A DNA stretch of 64,000 bases from Terribacillus saccharophilus (GCA_900110015.1 FOCD01000003.1:285471-349470), one strand, 5' to 3'; positions 8,851-17,197 are shown, counted from the first letter of the stretch. A program made the numbers and translations. The notes: a model not told the origin generated them from the letters alone.

Positions 8851-9978
8851 TTAGGCTTCTGCTTTTGCCGGTGTTCTCGCGGCAACCCGATAATAATGGC
8901 TATCGGATTCAACGTTTTCTCTGTGCAGAAGAATGGTCTCACCAGACGGCAAGTGAACGAAAGGAACTGCCTCATGTTTCTCCGTGAAATTGATTACCCG
9001 CTTTACTTCGATTTCCTTCCGCTGGTGAACAAGATTCGCTAAATCCTCGACAATGGCGCTTGCCGTCGGCAGGGCTCCGGCACCTGGTCCTTGAAGCTTC
9101 AGTTTGCCAACAAGGTCACCTTCCACACATACAGCATTATCTACTCCATCCACGCTGTACAGAGGATGTGCAGCCGTTAAGATGACCGGTTCGACAGATG
9201 CAGTCACTTCTCCGCCAGCGTTTTCAAGCGTCGCAACATGTTTGATTTTCCAACCTTGTTTTGCAGCGGCTTGGATATCCTGTGAGGAAACTGAGCGGAT
9301 TCCCTTTCGTGTAACTTTCTCCCAGTCCGGCTGATCTTCAAATAACAAATCACTCAGCACCATCAGTTTATAAAAAGCGTCCCAGCCATCAACGTCATTG
9401 GCGGGATCAGCTTCTGCAAATCCTGCTTCCTGCGCAAGCTGCAGCGCTTCTTCAAACGGCAGTCCCTTATCGGACATTTCCGTCAGAATAAAATTGGATG
9501 TGCCATTCAAAATCGCCTCTACCTTAACGACGTGGTTGATATGGAGAAGCTGCTTCAGCGTCCCAATCACGGGCACGCCGCCTGCGACTGCTGCTTCATA
9601 TTCCAACCGTACACCTTTTTCCTTTGCCAAGCGCTTGAGCTCCGCCCCCCGTGAGGCAATTAGCTCTTTATTCGCTGTGATAATATGACAGCCATGATGG
9701 ATTGCTTCAGTCAAGTAGCTAAAAGCTGGCTCAATACCGACACTAGCTTCGATGATTACATCAAGGTCGGATATAGAGAAAAGCTCCGCTGCATCGTCTG
9801 TCAGCAAGGCATCCGTTACTTGCTGTTCATACTTCTGCTTCTCCCGCACCAAGACACCTGCCACTTGTACTTCCCTACCGAAAATTGTCTGCAGATTCTC
9901 CTGATGGGAGCGGATCGTCCTCCCTACAGCACTTCCTACTGTGCCATATCCAATCAATCCAATCTTCACTGCTGCCAT
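8851..9978 (-). CDS. hom: homoserine dehydrogenase lacking the ACT domain
   Basis: Makes homoserine from aspartate semialdehyde. The NAD(P)-binding GLIGYGTVGSAVG is at residues 7-19, the catalytic-domain motifs are ANKELIASRG, LNGTSNFILTEM and DVDGWDAFYKL, and the length is 375 residues. Bacillus Hom proteins are about 430 residues with a C-terminal ACT domain for threonine feedback. Here the protein stops at SHYYRVAARTPAKAEA, where that domain would begin. ATG 9978 is chosen because AAGGGGG precedes it and the Rossmann motif begins directly; the frame continues upstream only into the riboswitch leader. The upstream S-box implies methionine-pathway control instead of threonine control. Confidence 0.94.
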   Translation of the reverse strand: MAAVKIGLIGYGTVGSAVGRTIRSHQENLQTIFGREVQVAGVLVREKQKYEQQVTDALLTDDAAELFSISDLDVIIEASVGIEPAFSYLTEAIHHGCHIITANKELIASRGAELKRLAKEKGVRLEYEAAVAGGVPVIGTLKQLLHINHVVKVEAILNGTSNFILTEMSDKGLPFEEALQLAQEAGFAEADPANDVDGWDAFYKLMVLSDLLFEDQPDWEKVTRKGIRSVSSQDIQAAAKQGWKIKHVATLENAGGEVTASVEPVILTAAHPLYSVDGVDNAVCVEGDLVGKLKLQGPGAGALPTASAIVEDLANLVHQRKEIEVKRVINFTEKHEAVPFVHLPSGETILLHRENVESDSHYYRVAARTPAKAEA

Positions 9979-10009
9979 CTGTTTTACCCCCTTGAATGAT
10001 TTTCTGCAT

Positions 10010-10038
10010 AAAAAAAGCCTCCCTGAGAGGACAGGGAG
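10010..10038 (-). terminator. riboswitch-controlled terminator before hom
   Basis: A 7-bp stem CTCCCTG (10032-10038) with CAGGGAG (10019-10025), followed on the minus strand by GGC and seven T residues. It lies just downstream of the S-box aptamer and about 30 bases before the hom start. Confidence 0.9.
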
Positions 10039-10060
10039 ACGAATGTACCGTACTGTGTCT

Positions 10061-10158
10061 TCTCTCATCTACAGGAATTAGCACCTATACAAGTTAAAGT
10101 TATACTTGCAGGTTGCCGGGCATCATCGGGCCAGTCCCTCCGCCGCTCTTGATAAGAG
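10061..10158 (-). promoter_or_regulatory. SAM-I (S-box) riboswitch aptamer of hom
   Basis: The minus strand reads CTCTTATCAAGAGCGGCGGA, then GGGACTGGCCC, GCCCGGCAACC and GTGCTAATTCC, closing with GATGAGAG to pair with the 5' CTCTTATC arm. These are the conserved S-box elements. A terminator follows, so hom and the FMN reductase should be made only when SAM is low. Confidence 0.96.
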
Positions 10159-10227
10159 TTTTGTATGTGTTTGTTATGAAGGAGTTTAGCATGAATAAGA
10201 AAACGCGTCAACAGAAAATTCTAATAA

Positions 10228-10259
10228 GTAAGACAGCGCAGAAAACTGCGCTGTCTTAC
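10228..10259 (-). terminator. terminator after the SDR pair
   Basis: A perfect 13-bp inverted repeat (10228-10240 with 10247-10259, GTAAGACAGCGCA arms) immediately downstream of the SDR stop codon at 10266. The trailing T-run is weak, so strength is uncertain. Confidence 0.7.
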
Positions 10260-10265
10260 TAAAAA

Positions 10266-11048
10266 TTAGTATTTATAAGATTGTCCGCCATCAATCGGCA
10301 CTACAGTGGCATTGATGAAGTTTGCTTGATCAGAAAGAAGGAATGCAACAAGATAACCAACTTCTTCAGGCTTACCGAAACGTTTCATCGGGTTAACACT
10401 GACGAATTCCTTGCCTGCTTCTTCCCAGTTATCTCCGCCAATTTGGCGAAGGGAGCCTTCAACCATTGGCGTCATGATCGCACCTGGTGCAATAGCTTTA
10501 ATGCTGACGCCAAATTGTCCATATTCAATACCGGAGTTCTTCGTCAAACCTACCACACCATGCTTACTTGCTGCATAGCCGGACTGGTTGCCGATTCCGC
10601 GGATACCGCCCACAGAAGCTGTATTTACTACAGAACCATGGCCTTGCTCCTTCATTACTTTCAATACGTGACGCATACCGTAGAAAACACCATTCAAGTT
10701 GATATTTACAACGCGGTCGAATTCATCTACAGGATATTCTTCTGTTAGATTCTGTGTTCCTTCTACACCAGCGTTATTGAAGAAACTATCGATCTTGCCA
10801 AACTGATCAACGGTTTGTTTTACATACGCCTCAACTTCCGATTCATTTGCACAGTTTGCCACAATTGTAAGAACTTCTGCTTCAGGTACTGCTGCAAGAA
10901 CTTCCTGCTTTGTTTCTTCTAATCCTTTTTCACTCAAATCAACAAGGGAAAGCTTTGCACCTTCTTTTGCTACTTGCAAAGCTGCAGAACGGCCTAAACC
11001 GGAGCCGCCACCTGTAATCAACACTACTTTATCTTCAAAACGTTTCAT
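10266..11048 (-). CDS. SDR-family NAD(P)-dependent oxidoreductase
   Basis: A classical short-chain dehydrogenase of 260 residues: cofactor motif TGGGSGLG at residues 11-18, NNAG near 92, catalytic Ser in NTASVGG and the YAASK motif (Tyr, Lys) near 163, and the C-terminal PIDGG. ATG 11048 is preceded by AAAGGAGAG. It follows a second SDR (11074-11826) by 25 bases, so the two are probably co-transcribed and may act on related alcohols or ketones. The substrate is not predictable; glucose/3-oxoacyl-type names given to such proteins are not specific. Confidence 0.9.
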   Translation of the reverse strand: MKRFEDKVVLITGGGSGLGRSAALQVAKEGAKLSLVDLSEKGLEETKQEVLAAVPEAEVLTIVANCANESEVEAYVKQTVDQFGKIDSFFNNAGVEGTQNLTEEYPVDEFDRVVNINLNGVFYGMRHVLKVMKEQGHGSVVNTASVGGIRGIGNQSGYAASKHGVVGLTKNSGIEYGQFGVSIKAIAPGAIMTPMVEGSLRQIGGDNWEEAGKEFVSVNPMKRFGKPEEVGYLVAFLLSDQANFINATVVPIDGGQSYKY

Positions 11049-11073
11049 AGAAATCTCTCCTTTTATGTTTTTG

Positions 11074-11826
11074 TTAAATTGCAGTAAATCCGCCATCAAT
11101 CGGCACAACTACGCCATTTATATAAGGTGCTTTACCAGTCAATAGGAATGTGACAAGCTCTGCAACTTCCTCTGGCTGGCCAAGACGCTTCTGAGGAATC
11201 GGTTCTGTCGCATTTTTAAATGCATCTGGATTCTTCTCTTTGTATTCACGAACCATCGGCGTCTCTGTAGTACCTGGAGCAATTGCATTTACAACAATTC
11301 CTTGCTCAGCATACTCAGCAGCCAATGTCTTCGTAATACCTACCATCGCATGCTTTGTAGCGGAATATGTACCAACTGTTGCCTGACCGACAACACCTGC
11401 TGTGGATGATGTATTGACGATACGACCGCCGCCATTAGCAAGCATTACTTCCAATACATATTTAAGACCGTAAAGGGCACCGTTAAGGTTGATTCCTAGT
11501 ACCATATCGATCTGCTCAATTGTGTTGTCCACGAATTTCACACCAGGACCGGAGATTCCTGCATTATTATAGAACATATCAATGGTCCCAAATGCCTCGA
11601 CCGTTTTATCCACATAATGCTTCACTTCTTCTGCCTTGCTTACATCAGCTTTTACGAATATAGCTCTTGATCCTTTTTCTTCTACTAAGCGAACAGTCTC
11701 CAGACCAGCTACCTCAGATACGTCAACCACGCTGATTGCGACACCTTCTTCTGCTAGTCTTAATGCTGCTGCTTGCCCAAGACCGCTGCCGCCGCCTGTG
11801 ACGACCGCTACTTTATGCCCACCCAT
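11074..11826 (-). CDS. SDR-family NAD(P)-dependent oxidoreductase
   Basis: A second short-chain dehydrogenase of 250 residues: TGGGSGLG near residue 10, NNAGISG near 88, Ser in NTSSTAG, YSATK near 154, ending in GVVVPIDGGF. ATG 11826 sits eight bases after AAGGGGG; a TTG two codons earlier is possible. It is a paralogue of the downstream gene but clearly diverged, so this is an old duplication and not a recent tandem copy. Both cover the full length of the family. Substrate unknown. Confidence 0.9.
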   Translation of the reverse strand: MGGHKVAVVTGGGSGLGQAAALRLAEEGVAISVVDVSEVAGLETVRLVEEKGSRAIFVKADVSKAEEVKHYVDKTVEAFGTIDMFYNNAGISGPGVKFVDNTIEQIDMVLGINLNGALYGLKYVLEVMLANGGGRIVNTSSTAGVVGQATVGTYSATKHAMVGITKTLAAEYAEQGIVVNAIAPGTTETPMVREYKEKNPDAFKNATEPIPQKRLGQPEEVAELVTFLLTGKAPYINGVVVPIDGGFTAI

Positions 11827-12117
11827 AAGCAAAGCCCCCTTTTAATAGATATAAATAGGTTAATTTACCCACTATACATGTAAGAGCTTACACCTTTGAA
11901 GAAAATACAGCAAGCGATTTGCAATCGTGCAGAAAACTTTTTTGTACACTTACGATTATTATGTTCATTTAATTTAATAAGTAATATTTATGACAAAGTT
12001 GGAAGTGATGCTGCCCATAATTTCCTATTAAATGCAGGTTGCGAATCAAGTTGGGGTAGTGTGCGAGAGGATCAGGGTAGCGGATTTGTCCGGCAATAAC
12101 CCTGCATATAGCGCTTT

Positions 12118-12597
12118 TCATTTTGTCGTCTCTTTATGAATCAGATGCATCGATGCTGATGGGAGATTGACTAGCTTCCCACGTAGAAAATCAGGTTTTA
12201 TTGGAAGCTCCTCAATTTTTTCTAAAGGAACCCATTCATAATGGAACTCCCCGCTTTCAAGAGAGATGACTTCTCCCGTTCCTCGAAGCCTATTTTCAAC
12301 ATCCTGCATTAGATAAATAAAGCTGTATTCATGATAAGGACGCCCTTTGTAGGTAAAGAAGTTCTCTACTGACCATAACAGCCGTTCTGCCTTAGCAAGA
12401 ATGCCCAGTTCCTCCTCAAATTCTCGCTCCACTGCATGCGCTGAGTCTTCTCCTAACTGGATCCGCCCGCCAATCAGCGTCCAGAATGGATCCTTCTTGT
12501 TCTTATGCATCAGCACATGATTATCCTTTACGATAATGCCAGCTGTCCGGCAATTCAGCATCTGTTCTCCTAAATCAATGGTTAAATCCTGCGTCAT
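12118..12597 (-). CDS. NUDIX hydrolase
   Basis: A 159-residue NUDIX protein. The 23-residue Nudix box is complete: G at GGRIQLGE, then HAVEREFEEELGI at about residues 52-64, with the RE-x2-EE metal ligands intact. Such enzymes cleave nucleoside diphosphates linked to other groups; which one is unknown. It starts 15 bases after the stop of the serine hydrolase gene, behind GGAGGCAGG, and closes a three-gene unit with the membrane protein at 13608-14081. Confidence 0.9.
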   Translation of the reverse strand: MTQDLTIDLGEQMLNCRTAGIIVKDNHVLMHKNKKDPFWTLIGGRIQLGEDSAHAVEREFEEELGILAKAERLLWSVENFFTYKGRPYHEYSFIYLMQDVENRLRGTGEVISLESGEFHYEWVPLEKIEELPIKPDFLRGKLVNLPSASMHLIHKETTK

Positions 12598-12612
12598 TTG
12601 CTTTCCTGCCTC

Positions 12613-13611
12613 CTATTCTTCGATTGCTTGAATTATGTAATATGGACCGGCACCATGATTGGAAGGTACCACTACTTTTCGTCCAGTCTCCGGATAATAA
12701 GCCGAATGGAAACTCACACCCGGATCAAAGCCAACAACATAATACTTCTTGATTCTCTCTGCGTCTTTTTTTATCCAGACACCGTATCCGTAAGAAGATT
12801 CCTCATCCACTTGGATATGCGGCTTCAGCAGTTCCTCAGTAAATTCCGCCTTCAGAAGCTTATGCTGAGTCAGTGCATCCCAGAAACGCGCCATATTAGA
12901 AGCACTCACATACACCCCACCGTCCGCACCACCTCTTACCGGTAGCGCATAAATATTGGAACGATACTCATCTTTCTCTTTTATATATCCAATCGCGGTA
13001 TTCCCCGGCAGTTTATCGAATGCAAAATAGCCAGCTTCCGTCATTCCAGCAGGATCAAATATATGCTTCTGAACAAAGCTCGTAAAAGGTTCGCCAGCCA
13101 GTTCCTCTACTACTAATCCCAACACAATGAAAGCTGCGTTATTATAATGGAACCGTTCACCCGGCGAAAACATCATTTTCTTGTCTTGGAATAATGGCAG
13201 AAAATCCTCACCAGATCTAACCCGGTACATCGGCAATGTTTGCCATAGCTCCTCAAAGTCATCCATTTCTTCTTCATCAAAATAATCCGGAATACCAGAC
13301 GTATGTGTCAGCAGGTAGTGAATTGTAACGTCTTGATGGAAATACGGAAACACTATGGAGAGACAATCTGCTAATTTTGATTGAAAATCCAGTCGTCCTT
13401 GCTCTACTAGCTTCGCAATTGCTACAGCTGTGAAAATCTTTGCTCCTGAAGCTATTCCGAATCTTGTATGTTTATCAAATGCTAGCTTGTCTTGCTTATT
13501 GGCATAGCCATTTTGGAAGAAAAAGCTTTCTTGACCTTCTTCTACATATGCCACACCAGAGAAACCTATTTCTTCTGCTACTTTTTCCAACTTATTCTTT
13601 AATCCTCTCAT
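12613..13611 (-). CDS. serine hydrolase of the beta-lactamase class C/PBP4* family
   Basis: A 332-residue protein with the catalytic SxxK as SGAK (about residue 55) in GIASGAKIFTAVAIAKL, the YxN motif as HYNN (about residue 154) and a late SNHGAG segment in place of the KTG motif. No signal peptide is visible, so it is probably cytoplasmic. The ATG overlaps the previous stop (ATGA) and has GAGGGGG inside the upstream gene. Members act as esterases, D-aminopeptidases or beta-lactamases; the exact reaction is not clear. Confidence 0.87.
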   Translation of the reverse strand: MRGLKNKLEKVAEEIGFSGVAYVEEGQESFFFQNGYANKQDKLAFDKHTRFGIASGAKIFTAVAIAKLVEQGRLDFQSKLADCLSIVFPYFHQDVTIHYLLTHTSGIPDYFDEEEMDDFEELWQTLPMYRVRSGEDFLPLFQDKKMMFSPGERFHYNNAAFIVLGLVVEELAGEPFTSFVQKHIFDPAGMTEAGYFAFDKLPGNTAIGYIKEKDEYRSNIYALPVRGGADGGVYVSASNMARFWDALTQHKLLKAEFTEELLKPHIQVDEESSYGYGVWIKKDAERIKKYYVVGFDPGVSFHSAYYPETGRKVVVPSNHGAGPYYIIQAIEE

Positions 13612-14081
13612 ATCTGAATATCCCCCTCTTTTGAATCTTCAAAATACTTACAGCAGTTTACTAGTAAAAAAATCAGCCATCTGCCGACTGGTGCAGCCAA
13701 CGGCAGCAGCAAAAACCCATAGATAAAACCCCACACAATAATATCTCCAACAGCTAAATTCTCCAGTTTATCTCCCCATACGATTACATGAGTCGTTAGA
13801 GAACCGAGCGTACCGGCATAGGTGATCACAATGAAAGCCATCATGATACTGATCAACCATTTAACCCCTTCACTGACTTGATCAATCCTTTGGAATTGCG
13901 CTCCAGCAATACTGAAAACCACTAGGAATGGCACAATGATCTGAAGGAATACTCCAATATACATAATCGAGGATCCAGCCATTAAAAAAGAGCTACTGAC
14001 CACAACTCCAAAAACAAAGGCACAAAGTACAGCAGCCATGATACTGAATGCAGCCCCAACAATCATTCCTTTCACACTCAT
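13608..14081 (-). CDS. predicted membrane protein, about four TM helices (157 aa)
   Basis: Unrecognised family. The sequence has four strongly hydrophobic segments (about residues 7-31, 37-60, 72-95 and 112-135) and a charged C-terminal tail (YFEDSKEGDIQI) predicted in the cytoplasm. It is the first gene of a unit with the serine hydrolase and NUDIX genes, overlapping the former by four bases. AGGGGTC precedes the start. No function can be assigned from the sequence. Confidence 0.75.
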   Translation of the reverse strand: MSVKGMIVGAAFSIMAAVLCAFVFGVVVSSSFLMAGSSIMYIGVFLQIIVPFLVVFSIAGAQFQRIDQVSEGVKWLISIMMAFIVITYAGTLGSLTTHVIVWGDKLENLAVGDIIVWGFIYGFLLLPLAAPVGRWLIFLLVNCCKYFEDSKEGDIQI

Positions 14082-14170
14082 GCAATCGACCCCTATTCTT
14101 CACTCACAAACCATGTTACCATAATTGGAAATATATTCAGGATATAAAAAGTATGAATGGGGTTGATTAT

Positions 14171-14911
14171 ATGCGCATTGCTGTTCTGACAGATATACAC
14201 GGAAACCTTCCTGCACTACAGGCTGTGCTAAGGGATATAGACAAACGGGGAGACATTGAGCATATTTACTGCCTCGGTGATATGCTGTCGATTGGGTATG
14301 AAACAGACCGGATATTAGATCTTTTATTTGGCAGGGAAAATATATCGATGATTACCGGTAATCACGATGAAGCTGTGCTGGCACTAAGCAGGCAAGAACC
14401 TTACCCCGAAAGCCACAAGAACGAAAGAGCGCATCACCAATGGATAGCCGGCAGGACGGATCAGGGTTATCTTGACATGCTCCATAACCTGCCACGCCAA
14501 ATCTACCAACAAATTAAGGGACATGCTGTTCTTTTCACACACTACCATCTCCACCCAGATAAGGAGACTGCACATATCAGTGAGGAGCCTTTCTCTCGTA
14601 TCATTGCTCCTTCTCTTGAAAACCTAGAGCAACTGTTTCATGAACAGCAAAATACGGAACTCATTTGTTTTGGCCATCATCACCCACTTCATCATTTTCG
14701 TAACGATCGAAAAATCTTTCTGAATCCAGGGTCCCTCGGCTGCCAACCAAAGCCAATCGCACCTTATGCGATTGTAGAGATAGAAGAAGAAATTAGAACA
14801 GAAATACTAGAAATACCTTATGACAACAAAACTTTTCTAGAAGGATATGAAAGACTGGCAGTGCCAGAACGGGATATCATTCTGAAAATCTTTCATGGAG
14901 GACAGCTATGA
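14171..14911 (+). CDS. metallophosphoesterase (YfcE/MJ0936-type)
   Basis: A calcineurin-like phosphoesterase of 246 residues: MRIAVLTDIHGNLPAL (D-x-H metal ligands), YCLGDMLSIG (GD), ITGNHDEAVL (GNHD), THYHLHP and FGHHHPLHHF (GHxH), the full set of dimetal ligands. It hydrolyses phosphodiesters or phosphomonoesters in the cytoplasm. ATG 14171 is chosen because the motif starts at residue 1 and GGGG lies eight bases upstream; an in-frame ATG at 14153 is possible. It is divergent from the membrane-protein unit and alone on its strand. Confidence 0.9.
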   Translation: MRIAVLTDIHGNLPALQAVLRDIDKRGDIEHIYCLGDMLSIGYETDRILDLLFGRENISMITGNHDEAVLALSRQEPYPESHKNERAHHQWIAGRTDQGYLDMLHNLPRQIYQQIKGHAVLFTHYHLHPDKETAHISEEPFSRIIAPSLENLEQLFHEQQNTELICFGHHHPLHHFRNDRKIFLNPGSLGCQPKPIAPYAIVEIEEEIRTEILEIPYDNKTFLEGYERLAVPERDIILKIFHGGQL

Positions 14912-14917
14912 AAATAA

Positions 14918-14946
14918 AAAAAGCGGACAACTTAGTTGTCCGCTTT
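14918..14946. terminator. bidirectional terminator
   Basis: An inverted repeat AAGCGGACAAC-TTAG-TTGTCCGCTT flanked by A-rich and T-rich sides between the convergent phosphoesterase and ABM monooxygenase genes. It should serve both. Confidence 0.85.
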
Positions 14947-15261
14947 TCAAGTAGTAGAAAGACCTTTCCCACCGAGCGTTTGTAGGGTATTGATACGTTC
15001 CATCCCAGTTATAAGAGGCTTTGCCCGTTGGATCAATGTTTGTGTCGCATCTAAAGTAAGTGAGGCTTGATGAGCTACTTCATCCTTCCATACTTCGTAT
15101 ACATATACTGCTTGCGGCTCTTCATGAGACACGCTGACCTGATATATCTCACAGCCATCTACATGCCCCATTGCCTCCGCTGCCTCCAGCAGTATCGAAC
15201 TCAATTCATCTCTATTATCTTTATGAACTATGAATCTGCCATACAAGCCGAACTTTTCCAT
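14947..15261 (-). CDS. putative quinol/antibiotic-biosynthesis monooxygenase (ABM domain)
   Basis: A 104-residue dimeric alpha-beta barrel protein of the ABM/YgiN type: FGLYGRFIVHKDNRDELSSI, GCEIYQVSVS and VYVYEVWKDEVAHQASL follow the family pattern. Such proteins oxidise quinols or are involved in small-molecule stress responses without a bound cofactor. ATG 15261 is preferred because GGGTG is spaced correctly; ATG 15270 would put it only three bases away. It stands alone between convergent and divergent neighbours. Confidence 0.85.
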   Translation of the reverse strand: MEKFGLYGRFIVHKDNRDELSSILLEAAEAMGHVDGCEIYQVSVSHEEPQAVYVYEVWKDEVAHQASLTLDATQTLIQRAKPLITGMERINTLQTLGGKGLSTT

Positions 15262-15325
15262 TCCATTCACCCTTTCGCAAGAAACAGTCTAAAGGAAAAA
15301 TACGACATGTCCTAGACGAATCCCT

Positions 15326-16489
15326 CTATTTGGAACGTAAAGCCGTCTTATTCACACTTCGGAATGACCAAACTGCAAAAGCAAACGAGAAGATTACCAA
15401 TAAACTTCCGACATGCGCTGTCGTCTGCATCGAGGATGTAGCACCGTTCACAAGCCCACCTACTAATGAACCTAACGAAATGCCGATCTGCAGCGCTGAA
15501 TTGTTGAAGCTCTGATGTATCCCCGCTGTCTCTGCATCCGACTCAATGATGTAGTTCTGCAGCGGCGGTGCCAGACTCCAGCTTAATGCAGCCCAGATTA
15601 CCATAACTACTAGGAATAACGGGAAAGAAACCGTAGAGAACGGAAGCAGGAATAAGATAATTGCAAATGATGCCACTACGAGAATGATACTTACTTTAGA
15701 TCCAAATTTATCTGCCAGACTGCCTCCAAAGGCTCCTCCGCCAACAGCAGCAATACCGAAGATAAAGTAGCAAATACTAATCCACTGTGTATTCAGACCT
15801 AACTCTGATTCCAGGAAGGGTGTGAAATAAGCATAAATCGTATAGTGACCTGCAAGCAGGAATAGCATTGTTAAATGTGCTGTCAGCATCTTTTTATTAC
15901 GCAGTGCTTTCAGCTGCGATTTCAATGATTGCACTTGATCTACCTCAATACGATCGAGCGTGAACGCGATCAATATCATAGAAAGCAAAGCCATTAAACC
16001 GATGAACAAAAACAGCATTCTCCAGCCAAAGGCATCACTGATGATAATACCAATTGGTACCCCAAGTACAAGCGAAGAACTAATCCCCATGTAAATAAGA
16101 CCGATTGCTTTTGCACGATGCTGCTGCTTCACAATTTTTGCCGCTATCGTCAAAGAAAGAACTATAATTAATGCTGTACTCATTGCAGTAATGACGCGAG
16201 CAATCATGACAAATAGGAAGGACGGACTCATATAAGTGATGACATTCCCAAGTACAAATATACCAAGTGTCAGCAGCAAGAGCTTCTTCCTCTCAATATT
16301 TGCAGTCATCGTATATAAAATCGGGCCTGACACTGCATAGACCAAAGCGAATACCGTAATAAGCTGCCCTGCCTGTCCAATTGAAACCTGCAGATCACTC
16401 GCTATGGTCGGCAATATCCCCCCGACAATCAGTTCAACTAACCCTACCGATATAACAGAAATAGCTAATATAAAGACTCTGAAATTCAA
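15326..16489 (-). CDS. pbuE: purine base efflux pump PbuE (MFS)
   Basis: A 387-residue DHA1-type MFS transporter with about twelve TM helices. The N-terminus NFRVFILAISVISVGLVELIVGGILPTIA and segments such as SGPILYTMTA, HYTIYAYFTPFLE and WAALSWSLAPP match PbuE (formerly YdhL) of B. subtilis, which exports adenine and hypoxanthine. The assignment is strengthened by the adenine-type riboswitch directly upstream. The start appears to be TTG 16489, with AAAGGAA seven bases before it. The gene is monocistronic. Confidence 0.93.
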   Translation of the reverse strand: MNFRVFILAISVISVGLVELIVGGILPTIASDLQVSIGQAGQLITVFALVYAVSGPILYTMTANIERKKLLLLTLGIFVLGNVITYMSPSFLFVMIARVITAMSTALIIVLSLTIAAKIVKQQHRAKAIGLIYMGISSSLVLGVPIGIIISDAFGWRMLFLFIGLMALLSMILIAFTLDRIEVDQVQSLKSQLKALRNKKMLTAHLTMLFLLAGHYTIYAYFTPFLESELGLNTQWISICYFIFGIAAVGGGAFGGSLADKFGSKVSIILVVASFAIILFLLPFSTVSFPLFLVVMVIWAALSWSLAPPLQNYIIESDAETAGIHQSFNNSALQIGISLGSLVGGLVNGATSSMQTTAHVGSLLVIFSFAFAVWSFRSVNKTALRSK

Positions 16490-16531
16490 TTTCCATTTCC
16501 TTTCTATATCCTATTTTCGAAAATGGCACAT

Positions 16532-16576
16532 AAAAAACTCCCTGATCACAGATTAAAAATCTGTAATCAGGGAGTT
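16532..16576 (-). terminator. expression-platform terminator of the adenine riboswitch
   Basis: A long hairpin (16536-16554 with 16558-16576) followed by TTTTTT on the minus strand. Its 5' arm contains the P3/P1 3' strands of the aptamer, so the terminator and the ligand-bound aptamer exclude each other, as in the B. subtilis pbuE leader (adenine turns the gene on). Confidence 0.9.
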
Positions 16577-16627
16577 ATGGCTCCTGGTAGAGACCCTCAA
16601 ACCAAATTATTGAGGTTATACAGTGTA
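16561..16627 (-). promoter_or_regulatory. adenine riboswitch (purine aptamer)
   Basis: The minus strand reads TGTATAACCTCAATAATTTGG, then GGTCTCTACCAGGAGCC and TCCCTGATTACAG, the three-way-junction pattern of purine riboswitches (compare TATAATCC and TCTACC). The specificity base in J3/1 is U (GATTA rather than GACTA), which pairs with adenine. It controls pbuE. Confidence 0.93.
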
Positions 16628-16745
16628 ACACGAACGTATTCCATTTTCTTATTGCATTATAGCAAGATACTGACATAACTGCAAGATGAAGCAAGAACCA
16701 GAGATGCTCTCTATTCAACTGCCAAAAATGTTTAAGTTTTCATGG

Positions 16746-16775
16746 TTGCTTTATCGAAAAAAATCGATATACAAT
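16746..16775 (+). promoter_or_regulatory. promoter with embedded 18-bp operator, ArsR-family gene
   Basis: TTGCTT (-35, 16746-16751), an 18-base spacer and TACAAT (-10, 16770-16775). The spacer is itself the inverted repeat TATCG-N8-CGATA (16752-16769). The ATG follows the -10 box by only six bases, so the transcript would start at or next to the start codon. The same TATCG-N8-CGATA element recurs in front of the MFS gene. Confidence 0.75.
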
Positions 16776-16781
16776 AGACTC

Positions 16782-17096
16782 ATGAATACAATCGAACTAT
16801 TCAAAGCTTTGTCGAATGAGAAACGACTGCAAATACTGCATTGGCTTAAAGAACCAGAGAAGCATTTTCCCAAGCAGCAGGCACATCTGCCGAAGGAGGT
16901 TCATTACAAGGGCGGTGTCTGTGTCGGAGACATTCAAGAAAAAGTCCAAGCTTCTCAATCCACGGTTTCACAATATCTGGCCATGATGCAGCGCGCAGGG
17001 TTATTGGAGTCCATTCGTTATAACCAATGGACGTATTACCGCAGAAATGAAGAAACAATTCAGAAGCTAGCAGCTTACCTGGATAAAGAATTGTAA
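16782..17096 (+). CDS. ArsR-family winged-helix repressor
   Basis: A 104-residue regulator: FKALSNEKRLQILHWL at the N-terminus and the recognition helix region VQASQSTVSQYLAMMQRAGLLES, typical of ArsR/SmtB. It has no CxC metal site; a single Cys lies in GVCVGDI, so it probably senses something other than arsenite. I start it at ATG 16782; no Shine-Dalgarno is present, and the promoter geometry suggests a leaderless mRNA. It likely represses itself and the MFS pump downstream through the shared TATCG-N8-CGATA operator. Confidence 0.9.
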   Translation: MNTIELFKALSNEKRLQILHWLKEPEKHFPKQQAHLPKEVHYKGGVCVGDIQEKVQASQSTVSQYLAMMQRAGLLESIRYNQWTYYRRNEETIQKLAAYLDKEL

Positions 17097-17137
17097 CGAC
17101 TTACAAGGGATCCTTTATGGATTTCTTTTCTTTCACT

Positions 17138-17166
17138 TTGGATATCGATTTATTACGATATACAAA
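17138..17166 (+). promoter_or_regulatory. promoter with 18-bp operator, MFS pump gene
   Basis: TTGGAT (17138-17143), 17-base spacer, TACAAA (17161-17166). TATCG-N8-CGATA at 17143-17160 fills the spacer, matching the element in the regulator's own promoter in sequence, length and position. Confidence 0.7.
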
Positions 17167-17197
17167 AATGCAAATATACATCAATTGGAGTGACACG

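Noticed and set aside
9979..10068. 30-codon upstream extension of hom
   Set aside because: It is made of riboswitch terminator sequence; ATG 9978 has the ribosome site and begins the Rossmann motif.
11896..12099. Plus-strand frame of 67 codons between the SDR and NUDIX genes
   Set aside because: No ribosome site, atypical composition, and no recognisable protein features.
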